Source: Prosapia bicincta (lineage: Eukaryota > Arthropoda > Insecta > Hemiptera > Cercopidae). From it: a stretch of DNA of 64,000 nt. The position numbers were made by a program, and so were the translations under genes. The notes beneath the pieces are model-generated. The model searched no databases. It saw nothing but the letters and a program-made list of their open reading frames with translations, and was not told the origin of the DNA. Shown here piece by piece: positions 13,536 through 23,270 of this stretch. The stretch covers positions 16,161,459 to 16,225,458 of the forward strand of contig JBAIZL010000006.1 of NCBI GenBank assembly GCA_036971475.1, in the 5' to 3' direction. Each line of letters opens with the position of its first letter. The first letter of the stretch is position 1.

Positions 13536-13620
13536 TCGCAATATGTATTCTTGTGTATTATTAAAGAATAAAGTCAAAATACAATTACAAGAATTATAAT
13601 TGAATTGTAAATATATATAT
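13469..13620. repeat. (AT)n tract and duplicated 3' leader between nested copies
   Basis: About 62 bp of (AT)n, then about 80 bp repeating the outermost 3' sequence of the family (ATCGCAATATGTATTC block, seen at 13535 and again at 13620). The direct repetition indicates a partial tandem arrangement of element ends, which is typical of Penelope-like insertions. Confidence 0.75.
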
Positions 13621-13999
13621 CGCAATATGTATTCTTGTGTGTTATTAAAGAATTAAGTCAAAATACAAATACAAGAATTATAATTGAATTTACAATTCAA
13701 AGCTTTTCGTTGGCTAACAGTACCAACATCATCAGGAATATTAAACAATTAAAATTAACATATATGCAAATTAGATCAAATAAATAGCTATCCCAAATCA
13801 ATTACAATGTTGTTAATTTTTTTTATTTTTTTAAAATTTTTTATTTTTTTTTTTTTTTTATTTTGCTGCCCTAACATTACAAACACTGAATATATTATCA
13901 AATTTAGATTTTACTTGTATTTGTTCATTTATCAACTCATTATTAGTATTATATTTATGTATTTCTAAAGCTTCATAAATATTCATTCTCAGACCTTTT
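13621..13999 (-). mobile_element. Nested Penelope-like 3' end, copy b
   Basis: A near-identical second copy of the 13105-13468 segment in the same orientation. It includes the 3' coding remnant, a T-rich stretch, and a hammerhead-like block with intact CTGATGA (complement of 13729-13735) and CCAAC-GAA. It ends at (TA)n 14001-14017, after which the interrupted host element resumes at SNHPYN. Confidence 0.8.
13690..13750 (-). ncRNA. Hammerhead-ribozyme-like motif (GUUGG/CCAAC type)
   Basis: On minus: CTGATGA, an extra T, GTTGG paired with CCAAC, then GAA, AAGCTT (self-complementary minimal stem III) and T at the cleavage position. Stem I begins with four pairs (ATTC with GAAT), then an internal loop, then further A-U pairs. 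These fit a type I hammerhead as known from Penelope-like long terminal repeats, except for the extra base between CUGAUGA and stem II. Activity is not shown. Confidence 0.6.
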
Positions 14000-14018
14000 A
14001 CATATATATATATATATC

Positions 14019-14538
14019 GTTAACCGACATTGACAAACCAAATAATACCTAATAATTCTAATCATCCATATAATAAAATAATGAGTTCATTATACATTTT
14101 ATTATACAGATTGCATAAAATACCTACGATTAATTACAGAAAAACATTATTTATTAAATAGCAAAAAATAATGGTTGTAAAAAGAAAACTGTAGATAAAC
14201 ATAATCATAATATTTTTAAAGAAAAAACATAATAATAATTTAATTTACAAAAATAATGATAATAAAAGAATATTGACATCATGTACAATTACTGGTAATG
14301 AAATAAACAATATCATACAATTTTTTAGGGCCACAAACGTTAAATTTGTATACAAAACTAATAGTAAATAAATAAACATAATGAATAATAATGATAAAAT
14401 TATTAATATGCATGAAAAACTACGTACATAAATAAGATGCGATTACTATAATAAAGTTTATATTGGGCAAAATAAGATAAAACTTAAAGATACATATAAA
14501 GAGCATTCTAATGTTTATGAAAAACCAGATATACAGGG

Positions 14539-14610
<72 letters not shown>

Positions 14611-14900
14611 TCGAATTTTGCTAATCATTGTATCAATAATAATTATATATTTCCTAATATAGACAATGTGATACTTATAAAAAAATTTAACAAAGGCCTG
14701 AGAAGGAATATTCGTGAAGCTTAAGAAATATATAAATATAATATTAATAATAAATTGATAAATGAACAGATACAAGTAAAATCAAAATTTGACACCTTAT
14801 TCAATGTATGTAAAGTTAATAATCAGCGGCACAATTATCATGTCAGCGGCAAATTAATAAATTTCAAAATATTGTAATAGATTTGGCAACATTGTTTGTT
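14019..14900 (+). pseudogene. Penelope-like RT thumb and GIY-YIG endonuclease remnant
   Basis: GIY-YIG nucleases nick the target for Penelope-like elements. Here SNHPYNKIMSSLYILLYRL-type sequence (end of the RT region) leads into CDYYNKVYIGQNKIKLKDTY and KEHSNVYEKP. The conserved VYIGQ(T)xR(x)F core and the KEH segment are recognisable. A (TA)n run at 14541-14608 splits the nuclease before NFANHCINN and KKFNKGLRRNIREA. Stops in most segments show it is dead. Confidence 0.75.
14541..14608. repeat. (TA)n tract inside the GIY-YIG remnant
   Basis: About 68 bp of TA interrupting the nuclease between the KEH segment and the next conserved helix. Either a local expansion or the scar of an insertion. 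Confidence 0.9.
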
Positions 14901-14929
14901 GGATCTAGCTAACGTTTATATGTATATAT

Positions 14930-14995
14930 GCTTTATTATTTCTGATGTTGTTGGTACTGTTTCCCAACGAAAAGCTTTAAATCGTATAATTCAAT
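14930..14995 (+). ncRNA. Hammerhead-like remnant at the 3' end of Penelope copy 1
   Basis: CTGATGT (last core A changed), TGTTGG, CCCAAC, GAAAAGCTTT are in the family order, but core residue A9 and part of stem II are altered. Probably a dead version of the motif at 13690-13750. Confidence 0.5.
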
Positions 14996-15036
14996 GAATT
15001 ATTCTTGCATTTTATATACAATAATACATATTTTAT

Positions 15037-15040
<4 letters not shown>

Positions 15041-15082
<42 letters not shown>
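15041..15082. repeat. (TA)n microsatellite
   Basis: TA run separating the 3' end of Penelope copy 1 from the palindrome that follows. Confidence 0.9.
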
Positions 15083-15086
<4 letters not shown>

Positions 15087-15299
15087 AAGATCAAATAATA
15101 TACACAAATACAGGAATATTTAATTTATTGAACAATAAACTCAAAGCTTTTCGTTGGTTTACATTACCAACATCTTTAGGAGTTACAATGAGATTGTAAC
15201 TCCTGAAGATGTTGGTAATGTAAGCCAACGAAAAGCTTTGAGTTTATTGTTCAATAAATTAAATATTCCTGTATTTGTGTATATTATTTGATCTTAAAA
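15083..15299. mobile_element. Palindrome of two inverted Penelope 3' ends
   Basis: Arms of about 105 bp are almost perfect reverse complements (TTTTAAGATCAAATAAT at the left end against its complement at the right end, centre near 15191). Each arm is a Penelope-type 3' end with CCAAC-GAAAAGCTTTGAG. (TA)n lies on both sides. The + arm has an intact core CTGAAGA at 15203-15209; the minus arm has CTAAAGA and is probably inactive. No coding sequence is present. Confidence 0.8.
15193..15250 (+). ncRNA. Hammerhead-ribozyme-like motif
   Basis: CTGAAGA (15203-15209), extra T, GTTGG (15211-15215) with CCAAC (15225-15229), GAA (15230-15232), AAGCTT minimal stem III, T at the cleavage site (15239). Stem I pairs AACTC before the core with GAGTT after it, five perfect pairs. 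Structure only; no activity evidence. Confidence 0.6.
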
Positions 15300-15330
15300 A
15301 TATTCTAACAGGAAAACACATTTGATATTC

Positions 15331-15377
15331 TATATATATATATACTACACTCTAAGTATATATAGACTATAGGCATA

Positions 15378-15442
<65 letters not shown>

Positions 15443-15468
15443 TACACTTTAAGTATATATAGACTATA

Positions 15469-15523
<55 letters not shown>

Positions 15524-15527
15524 TATA

Positions 15528-15571
<44 letters not shown>
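15331..15571. repeat. (TA)n with interspersed CTATAGGCATATA units
   Basis: TA runs alternate with a repeated block containing ACTACAC, TTAAGTATATATAGACTATAGGC at about 15345, 15442 and (partly) 15520. It is a compound microsatellite. Confidence 0.85.
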
Positions 15572-15574
<3 letters not shown>

Positions 15575-15860
15575 TAAATTTTAAATCGTTGGTTAAATAG
15601 TTTGTATTCATTAACTCAAGTTCGCATACATTTTATTTTACTTGTAGGGGATTACAATGTTAATACAGTTTTTTCAAATATTAATTCATTATTTTTATTT
15701 TTGAAAAGCTGATGTCTTTAGGTTGGATTCGAACTGCACGACTACATGTTTGAAATCCAGCGCTCAAACATTACGGATATAAATTTGCTCTTGTGGGTAA
15801 ACAAGTCATGTAAACAACAACAAACCCCTATTTAGGTTAACAATGAAACATTTTATTGCA
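15575..15860 (-). mobile_element. SINE-like dispersed repeat, copy 1 (tRNA-like head)
   Basis: On minus: a tRNA-like segment with B-box GTTCGAATCC (15728-15737), then the shared body (AATTAATATTTGAAAAAACTG, CATCCACTACAAG-like, TTGAGTTAATGAATA) ending at ATTTAAAATTTAAAC next to (TA)n. The same body occurs at 17895, 19149, 23095, 24285, 24546 and 47905. The tRNA-like head and TA-rich tail suggest Pol III retroposition. The first ~60 bp may belong to a second, inverted copy. Confidence 0.6.
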
Positions 15861-16215
15861 GTTCAGTTGTTGCTGATGGACAGAAGACCTGGTCAAGGAA
15901 ACCTTAGGAATAGGCAGGAAGCAATTTGCGTTGCGACGGTAAGTTTAGTGCTGCAAGTTTGTCGGCTCGGATCTGTGCCACAAATTCAGCCACCGCTTAC
16001 AAGCTTCTGTTATTTGCTTCTGAAACCACCCGTTAGAAGTGAAACCTTTATTTAGCTAAACCATTTGCTCGGCACTACACAGTCAAACACTACAAAAATA
16101 AAAGTATCAACTTAATATTATCAGCGGCTGCACAGACAGTGCGCAGCTGTAGAGGGCGGTCACTGGTCAGCAGCGCTGGAGAGAAACAGAAAGTGCTGGA
16201 CACACCCAAACCACT
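15861..16215. other. Unique sequence upstream of the promoter-like block
   Basis: Base composition becomes more balanced here (CAGCGGCTGCACAGACAG near 16120). An open + frame at 15843-16055 begins in the preceding repeat and has no recognised domain, so it is not called. Confidence 0.5.
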
Positions 16216-16238
16216 GAGAGAGCGAGAGAGAGAGAGGG
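16216..16238. promoter_or_regulatory. GAGA-element cluster
   Basis: GAGAGAGCGAGAGAGAGAG lies about 75-95 bp upstream of a TATA box. Clusters of GAGAG are the binding sites of GAGA factor in insect promoters. The role here is inferred from spacing to the TATA box. Confidence 0.5.
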
Positions 16239-16309
16239 CCATACAACCTGATGTAACTGTTTGACCAGAAGGGGGGAGTTACTAGATGATGTTTTGAAAC
16301 AGGGGGACA

Positions 16310-16317
16310 TATATAAG
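16310..16317 (+). promoter_or_regulatory. TATA box candidate
   Basis: TATATAAG in a non-TA-repeat context (GGGGGACATATATAAGTCC). A start site would fall near TTCAATA at 16341-16347. Followed 140 bp later by an ATG with a splice donor, and preceded by GAGA elements. Confidence 0.55.
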
Positions 16318-16340
16318 TCCTTGCGCACTGTATCTTGAGG

Positions 16341-16462
16341 TTCAATATCATATAAGTGTGTTGTGATAATTTCAGTGGTTGTGAATATCTATCTACCCGT
16401 GAAACCTCTAGCGGACTTTTTGAGAATATCAGCACCTACTATTAACTATGGCTGTATTTAAG
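16341..16462 (+). CDS. Candidate first exon encoding MAVFK
   Basis: ATG at 16448-16450 opens MAVFK, and the last codon AAG (16460-16462) is followed by GTAGGC, an acceptable 5' splice site. A TATA box and GAGA cluster sit at plausible distances upstream; the exon would hold about 105 bp of 5' UTR. In insects, cuticular-protein and other secreted-protein genes commonly have such tiny first coding exons that break within the signal peptide, which is the basis for suspecting that class. No second exon was securely identified; CATACAG ending at 18360 would join in frame to FNLLPTQ, but this is weak. It could be a real gene start whose body lies elsewhere, a dead fragment, or chance. Confidence 0.4.
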
Positions 16463-17424
16463 GTAGGCCAGCTTCAAATTATAAAATATATCTTTAATTT
16501 TTAGTTCATTTTATGTAACTTGATACAATTCTTATTTATCTGTTATGTGAAAGATTTTTTTCGTAAAAAAAGTGTTTACATAAATATGTAAACATAGCTT
16601 TATTTTTGTGTGTTTTAAACGTATTTTTTAATAATTTAAATTTATTCAAATTAGGTTCACAATTTAAACTTCAAGTCATGTTGGAAAATATAATTATGTT
16701 CCACATATAATAAGATTTCTTATAGATCTATTGCTTGTGATTCACATCTGGTATTTCTTTGTTGTAAAAAATCCAAATATTTATTTTGAACCATCGCTTT
16801 TTAGTTGTCTATTTTTTAATAACGACTTTCATTGAAAGTATTTTACGTCAATTTTTAAATCATTTTCATTGTCTTTTATCTGCACAAATACCAACATATT
16901 AGTATCTTCAACATTTTTCCATTAGAAATGGATACGAGAAATTATTCTAATATTTTGGCAAAAATTTAAATTTAAGATACAATTTTAAAACATTTTTCTA
17001 CAGCTGAAACTGATGATTTTTATTACATTTCAAACATCTTAAATTGTAAAATTTTAATTTGTTAATTTACAGATGAAACTATATAAGAATACCAAATTTA
17101 ATTAGACCTCTTCTGATAGTTAGCTTCTAATTTAATGTAAATAAATAAACATATAGTTTGAAATTTTTTTCAATAATTTAAACATTTCTTAACACTTTAA
17201 ATTTTATCTCGCATTTATATAAATTACAAAAATAAGTCAACTAAATTTTCGTTTTGTTTGATGCAGTTTCTTTAATAAATTATAATGAATAGCTTTTGAA
17301 CTTGACCGGTCCGTTTACATGTGTCCAGTACTTCTGCCTCACTGGTGAAGTACGAGTATGTTGGGCTATATGAATGTTTTAAAGGCGATGTTGGGGTTTT
17401 AATTGGTAAGGATGGGCTAAAGCA
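16463..17424. other. AT-rich sequence, intron-like, no exon seen
   Basis: About 960 bp with high A+T and no supported open frame. If the 16448 exon is real this is the start of its intron. Only 17300-17410 has more balanced composition. Confidence 0.5.
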
Positions 17425-17665
17425 GGAAGAAAAAAAAGTAAGCTAGGGAGGGAGCGAAACAGAAAGGGACAGAGAGAGGAGAGGAAACAGGTGGAAACGA
17501 CATAGAGAGAGTGGAAAAGAGTATAAGGTAAAAGAGAGAGAGGGAGTGAAAGATAGTATTATTGACTGATATAGTGAACAAGAGAAAGAAAGAGAGAGTG
17601 GGCAGTGAGTGACAAATAGTAGAATGAGGGAGAGGGATAAGGAGAGGTAAAAGAGAGAAGGAATG
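17425..17665. repeat. GA-rich purine tract
   Basis: About 240 bp dominated by G and A on + (GAGAGAGAGG, AAAGAGAGAGAGGG). Low complexity; it could form unusual structures or bind GAGA factor, but no gene start was found next to it. Confidence 0.7.
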
Positions 17666-17894
17666 GGAGATTAAAACGCCCGCGTAAACTACCTAAAGTA
17701 CTTTAAAAGTACCATTTTTCTTTAATTTTTAAGAAAAATAATTTAAAATAAAAATATTAATATCAATTAAGAGTTGTAAAAAAATCTAAAGGTCTTAGGA
17801 GAGCATGTTCAGTATCATACATAGTTGTATAATATAATTTTATAGTTTAATTAATTATTATATTTAAAATACGGTATTATTAGAAACGAGTGAT
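17666..17894. other. AT-rich unique sequence
   Basis: Short spacer between the purine tract and the next dispersed repeat. Nothing recognised. Confidence 0.4.
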
Positions 17895-18285
17895 ATAAGC
17901 AAAAAAATTTAAGTCGATTCCTATTTAGGTCGATAAAGAAAAGTTTTATGTTAGCTACTTTTTAATAAATAATTACAATTAATATAAATAAGGTAACATA
18001 ACCTATGCGTTAAAACCGCTGTTCTACCACATAATCTACAACATAAAATCAGCTGTTTTTATGAAACCATATATTATCACTTATTTCAAGCAAAATGAAA
18101 CGTAATATCTGTATTGCATACCCTGCTCTTTTTGTGAAAAGATTGGTTGAATTTAATTAATTAAATTAATATTTGAAAAAAACTGTATTGACGTCAAGTG
18201 TCATCCACTACAAGTATTTAAAAAATGCTGAACTTGAGTGTATGAATTAAATGTATTTTATTAACTATCGAAATTTGAACAATGT
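17895..18285 (+). mobile_element. SINE-like dispersed repeat, copy 2, near full length
   Basis: Begins near TTAAGTCGATTCCTATTTAGG. It passes the AACAGCTG/CAGCTGTT-like inverted pair (CCGCTGTTCTACC ... AAAATCAGCTGTTT) and GCATACCCTGCTC. It ends with ACTGTATTGACGTCAAGTG, CATCCACTACAAG and ATCGAAATTTGAAC. Compared with 24546-24935 and the complement of 47905-48290 the length is about 390 bp. No open reading frame. Its 3' end supplies the TATA-like sequence at 18287. Confidence 0.7.
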
Positions 18286-18286
18286 G

Positions 18287-18295
18287 TATATAAAG
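18287..18295 (+). promoter_or_regulatory. TATA box candidate at the end of a dispersed repeat
   Basis: TATATAAAG at the 3' tail of the SINE-like copy, 29 bp before an ATG that opens a signal-peptide-like frame. The spacing would leave almost no 5' UTR, so a role is doubtful. Confidence 0.3.
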
Positions 18296-18323
18296 AGAGG
18301 GTGGACTAATAGAAGGAAATGGA

Positions 18324-18500
18324 ATGAAATATGTGGCTTTAATAATTTGTTTCATACAGTTTAATTTACTTCCAACACAAAATCTTACTTATGGACTTGT
18401 AACGAAACGCACAGCATGTTTACACCAGAGTCGGCAACGCAATGATGTGACGACAAACGTAAGCGATACCTGCTTGAATGTTACAGACTACGAAGCTTGA
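18324..18500 (+). CDS. Possible small secreted peptide, 58 codons
   Basis: ATG to TGA frame with a start resembling a signal peptide (MKYVALIICFIQFNLLP). A polar remainder follows, with a dibasic KR at residues 28-29, two Cys (32 and 50; a third, Cys9, lies in the hydrophobic segment) and two N-glycosylation-type sites (NVS, NVT). No family recognised. A TATA-like box lies 29 bp upstream. GTAAGC at 18456 could be a splice donor, so the frame may be an exon rather than a complete gene. A frame this short can arise by chance; the hydrophobic N-terminus is the only positive sign. Confidence 0.25.
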   Translation: MKYVALIICFIQFNLLPTQNLTYGLVTKRTACLHQSRQRNDVTTNVSDTCLNVTDYEA

Positions 18501-18559
18501 CGGCCAGGCAGTGCAATACAAGGTCGATCAAGATCAGGGCAAACCCCGTTTATCGGTCG

Positions 18560-19148
18560 GTGACAACAACCTTTAGGAGAACGGGAAATTTTCTTCGCTT
18601 TCTTACCCCAGTAAATTCTCTTCTATAAACCCTTAGTGTAAGGAACAAGTAATATAAGTGACAACAACCTTTAGGAGAACGGGAAATTTTCTTCGCTTTC
18701 TTACCCCAGTAAATTCTCTTCTATAAACCCTTAGTGTAAGGAACAAGTAATATAAGTGACAACAACCTTTAGGAGAACGGGAAATTTTCTTCGCTTTCTT
18801 ACCCCAGTAAATTCTCTTCTATAAACCCTTAGTGTAAGGAACAAGTAATATAAGTGACAACAACCTTTAGGAAAACGGGAAATTTTCTTCGCTTTCTTAC
18901 CCCAGTAAATTCTCTTCTATAAACCCTTAGTGTAAGGAACAAGTAATATAAGTGACAACAACCTTTAGGAAAACGGGAAATTTTCTTCGCTTTCTTACCC
19001 CAGTAAATTCTCTTCTATAAACCCTTAGTGTAAGGAACAAGTAATATAAGTGACAACAACCTTTAGGAAAACGGGAAATTTTCTTCGCTTTCTTACCCCA
19101 GTAAATTCTCTTCTATAAACCCTTAGTGTAAGGAACAAGTAATATAAA
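18560..19148. repeat. 98-bp tandem repeat, six copies
   Basis: GTGACAACAACCTTTAGG starts at 18560, 18658, 18756 and so on every 98 bp, to 19148. The six copies are nearly identical: the first three have GGAGAACGGG and the last three GGAAAACGGG, so the expansion is recent. Confidence 0.97.
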
Positions 19149-19790
19149 CACTTTTTTAAAGTCAATTCCTACTCAAATCCATAAAAACAATTATTGTGCT
19201 TTCTTTCTATTAAATAATCACAATTAATAAAATAACGTAAGATAGCCTACTAGTTAGAAACAGCTGTTCTACCACACATCCTATAACACAAAATCAGCTG
19301 TTTTATGAAATCATACGTAACCACTTATTTTAAGCCAAATGGATAGAAATAACTTTATTGAATACCTTGCCCCTTTTGTGAATCGGTTGTCTCCAATATA
19401 TAGCTAAAATTATTACATTATTAAATTTATTTTTGTGAATCGGTTCTCAGTCCGCAATTTCTGATTTCTTCTGTCGTACGTTAATGCCTCTTCTAGGGTT
19501 TTTGCAGTCATTGCTTGGTGAAGGTGCTCTCTTTCTTTTTGGAGCGTAATCCACTCTATTACCTTTTAGGGCCACCTGTCCTCTGCCATCCTCTTTACAC
19601 GTACAACCTATTGCCTTCTCTCTATCTACTCCCTTATACCATGTTTCATATTAAATTTAATTAATGAACTAATATTTTTTTTAAATGTATATACATCAAG
19701 TGCCATCTTCTACAAGTTTTAAAAAAATGTATGTGAACTTGAATGAATGAATAGAAAGTATTTTATTATTGGTCGAAAATTTTCTTGCAA
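19149..19790 (+). mobile_element. SINE-like dispersed repeat, copy 3, with internal insertion
   Basis: Starts at AAAGTCAATTCCTACTCAAATCC and shows the AACAGCTGTTCTACC/AATCAGCTGTTTT pair and ACCTTGCCCC. After about 250 bp of unrelated sequence (about 19385-19650) it resumes with AATTAATGAACTAATATTT, CATCAAGTGCCATCTTC and TGAATGAATAGAAAG. The tail GGTCGAAAATTTT is followed about 190 bp later by (TA)n. The insert holds GTGAATCGGTT twice. Confidence 0.65.
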
Positions 19791-19970
19791 TACTTCTTGA
19801 ATACGCTCCTTTACTGCCACTTTATATAATGGCACGTAGTTTCCTATTTTATTTTGCCAACTTCACCTTTGTCATATTTTGCCATTTTCACCGATCTTTT
19901 TCGTGGTCTTTCAATAGCTTTCAACATAACTGTTTTACCATACTTAGTTAACTTTGCAAGATTTTTAGCA

Positions 19971-19971
<1 letters not shown>

Positions 19972-20019
<48 letters not shown>
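19972..20019. repeat. (TA)n microsatellite
   Basis: About 48 bp of TA flanking the palindromic Penelope-type element on its left. Confidence 0.95.
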
Positions 20020-20022
<3 letters not shown>

Positions 20023-20320
20023 TATATTAAATATGGTGATATGTTTTCTTGTAATATAGTTAATAAATTAAAAATATTTCAAAAACAAGAATACTTTTAT
20101 GAATATATTTATTCAAAGCTTTTCGCCGATAAAATAGTACCAGCATCTTCAGAAAAATAATTATCTAATAAAATATTTTCACAAAATTCCTGAATTTTGT
20201 AAAAGTATTTTATTAGGTAATTATTTTCCTGAAGATGCTGGTACTATTTTATCGGCGAAAAGCTTTGAATAAATTTATTCATAAAAGTATTCTTGTTTTT
20301 GAAATATTTTTAATTTATTA
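20020..20320. mobile_element. Palindrome of two inverted Penelope 3' ends, GCUGG type
   Basis: Core palindrome 20061-20320: TAATAAATTAAAAATATTTC at the left is mirrored at the right, centre near 20190. Each arm contains CTGAAGATGCTGGTAC and CGGCGAAAAGCTTTGAAT. The left flank (20020-20060) is family sequence also seen, inverted, at 26840-26878. Both arms keep an intact CTGAAGA core. It lies between (TA)n and a short TA run followed by (TG)n. Confidence 0.8.
20215..20280 (+). ncRNA. Hammerhead-ribozyme-like motif, GCUGG type, + arm
   Basis: CTGAAGA (20229-20235), extra T, GCTG (20237-20240) with CGGC (20253-20256, one G-U pair), GAA (20257-20259), AAGCTT minimal stem III, T, then GAATAAATTTATTC. 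Stem I starts with three pairs (TTC with GAA). The minus arm carries the same core at the complement of 20146-20152. Confidence 0.5.
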
Positions 20321-20335
20321 TATATATATACATGT

Positions 20336-20787
<452 letters not shown>

Positions 20788-20839
20788 CCAATATTGTAGT
20801 GTTACTCTTAATTCTCTATTACAGATAATACATAACACA

Positions 20840-21143
<304 letters not shown>

Positions 21144-22440
21144 ATGTTCAGAATATATTTTTACTCGTCACGCATGTGTGCGTGGTGTGTGCCTGAGAGA
21201 TATGTTCTTCAAGCTTTGCTACTCCGTTGCATTTTACTTTTCATAAAGTAGTGAAAGTTTAAAACAACCTAAAAAGATGGGTTTGTTTGAAACTTGTTTT
21301 TCTAGATAACCAATTTTCACAGCTTTTCTTAGAATCTGGTTTTTTATAGCGATATCTAGAGAAACTTGGAATTGAAAAAAACATTTCATCTTATGTATTG
21401 AGACATTACCTAAACATTTGTTATGAGAAACAATAATACAGAATGTTTACATTAAACACTAACATTTGAACCGCAAATCACAAATTAGAGATACCAACAC
21501 TTTTTGGTATTAACTTGGCAATTAAAAACAATACTTACTGATATTGGTGAAATTATCAGACCTAAATTATTATATTGTATATCGGAGTAAAATGATTTTA
21601 CACATCAAAAATAAAAGTATATCCTCCTCAATTATGGCAAATAAAAATAAATAAAGTACATAACCGGGAATAATTGGCGTGTTTTTAGACGAACGACTTC
21701 ATCAAAATTGCTCTAAACACACCTTTATGCGCGATAATTTTCAAAATTTTTCAGTGGAGACCACTTTCTTGAAAAAGCCTCGCCAAAGATTTTCGCTCCA
21801 GACCTCGCATTTCCTACGGACAGCTCTGTATTGTTGTTAATACTAAAATAATGTAATTAACAAAAAACATTTATTACACGTTAACTGAACACACATTTTT
21901 TAAATAAATTAGTTCATCTGAAATCAGTCTTAAAGATTATAAGACGCGCCTAAGGATGTTTTAATTTCAAAAAATGGATAAAAAAACATAACCTATTACC
22001 ATCGTTACACTGAGTCATTAGTATTGAGACTTATCACAATTTTAATAAATTATATATTTATAAATAGATCAAAACTGTTTATTCATAACAGTTTTCCTCA
22101 ACAGTGTTCAAAAAAATAATGTAACATCACCTTCGTGTAAAATTTAAATAAAATTCTAGTCTATCTACAACCACACTTTGTGTTTACTTATGTTAGGTTT
22201 CGAGGCTACAAAACGCCAAAACACAACGTTTTAAACGTAGCCTAAGTTTTAAACATGTTTTGAATGAAAATGTAAAAAGAAGTATTATTTTGATGATTTA
22301 TTGTATAAAATATAGAGATAATATTTCGGCAATTTGGACGAACTTGTCGGAGTCTTTTGATTTTAGAATTTTGGATAATTTGCTTCCACGGTCCTTTAAC
22401 CATGCATGGAAAGTATGCAACCCTCATTCAGTGAAAAACA
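21144..22440. other. AT-rich unique sequence, no gene seen
   Basis: About 1.3 kb without repeats I can recognise. Short overlapping frames on both strands at 22242-22478 lack any domain and are probably chance. Confidence 0.5.
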
Positions 22441-22530
22441 AGTTATACAACTTTTTTTTAAAGTCAATTTTTACTTGAACCAACAAAGAAAAACTTTATT
22501 CTAATTACTTTTGTTTTATAATTACAACCA
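22441..22530 (+). mobile_element. SINE-like dispersed repeat, copy 4, 5' fragment
   Basis: TTTAAAGTCAATTTTTACTTG and the following AAAGAAAAACTTTATTCTAATTAC match the start of the family. Similarity stops near 22530, and the family's 3' half appears at 23095. Confidence 0.5.
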
Positions 22531-22810
22531 ATATAAATATGCACATACATATGCCAGAATAACAATACAATGCCTTGTAATTTTCCATTTTCCATTCTAT
22601 GTACGGTGTAGTACTATTATTTTTGTCCGTTACTACAGATATGTATACGCTTTCTTTTATGTCACTTTGTGTTATAGTTTTTTTCGCTATCCTTTCACAA
22701 TGTCCGTTTGTGAAGCAAGGTTCGATGCTATTCATTTTTATTTATTTTATTCTTTTCATTCATTTTTAACCCTTGAGCATTATGTATGACATTATATGTA
22801 ATCATGACAG

Positions 22811-22969
22811 CCATTTAAGGTTATACAATGAAGGTTTTGACAAGCAGCAACCATTTAAGGTTATACAATGAAGGATTCGACAAGCAGCAACAATTTAAGG
22901 TTATACAATGAAGGTTTCGACAAGCAGCAACCATTTAAGGTTGTACAATAGAGGTTTCGACAAGCAGCT
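22811..22969. repeat. 40-bp tandem repeat, four copies
   Basis: CCATTTAAGGTTATACAATG starts at 22811, 22851, 22891 (as CAATTTAAGG) and 22931, 40 bp apart, each followed by GACAAGCAGC. Confidence 0.95.
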
Positions 22970-23025
22970 CGAAGCAAAAAAAATCCATGTACTTCATTGA
23001 GAAATACACTTTTAACTATTGAAAA

Positions 23026-23255
23026 GTTGGCTTAGCGCCAAAAGCGTTAGACTTTGAACATGAAGATCCTCAGTTCAAATCCGGCTTTGACGCCTCCCCG
23101 CCAAATTTTTAAAATTAAATTATTGAATAAGTTTTTGAAAAAACTGTGTTAACATCAATTGTCATCCACTACAAGATAAAAAAAATATTTGAACTTATTT
23201 GGATGAATAAAAATGTATTTAATTAACGATTGAAAATGTTTACATATAATCAATA
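23026..23255 (+). mobile_element. SINE-like dispersed repeat with tRNA-like head, copy 4
   Basis: The head GTTGGCTTAGCGCC (A-box-like) and GTTCAAATCC (23072-23081, B-box) are spaced like a tRNA gene. They are joined to the family body (AAACTGTGTTAACATCAATTG, CATCCACTACAAG, TGGATGAATAAAAATG), ending ACGATTGAAAATG close to (TA)n. The cloverleaf is broken, so it is a retroposon head and not a working tRNA. Confidence 0.6.
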
Positions 23256-23270
23256 TATATATATATATAT

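Larger units (their letters stand above)
12245..15020 (+). mobile_element. Decayed Penelope-like retroelement (RT plus GIY-YIG), copy 1
   Basis: Conceptual translation in shifting + frames gives the family's domains in the expected order. An N-terminal block reads KADKDNAIVFIDKN (about 12251-12300). An RT motif A region reads LLSLDIKK then MYKNI (12649-12690). A motif resembling MSSTLSSVLPEIIVQYL follows (12776-12826), then LDITITIHNDEFEYSIY (13038-13080), SNHPYNKIMSSLY (about 14060-14098) and a GIY-YIG block with CDYYNKVYIGQ (about 14438-14470). The 3' part contains KKFNKGLRRNIREA and a hammerhead-like remnant. Many stops and frameshifts make it inactive. The body is interrupted at 13081-14018 by nested copies and at 14541-14608 by (TA)n. 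Domain order and GIY-YIG identify an endonuclease-bearing Penelope-like element; the family cannot be named. Confidence 0.85.

Noticed and set aside
14515..15611. Frames rich in alternating Tyr-Ile residues
   Set aside because: They are translations of (TA)n tracts crossing into neighbouring repeat sequence.
15728..15780. Functional tRNA gene on minus
   Set aside because: Only the B-box and part of an A-box-like block are present; the same block recurs at 24428-24490 as part of a repeat.
16160..16435. 91-codon minus frame
   Set aside because: It is antisense to the GAGA/TATA block and reads the GAGA cluster as Ser-Leu repeats; no domain.
23026..23090. Functional tRNA gene
   Set aside because: A and B boxes are visible, but the anticodon and acceptor stems do not pair, and the sequence continues into the dispersed repeat body.
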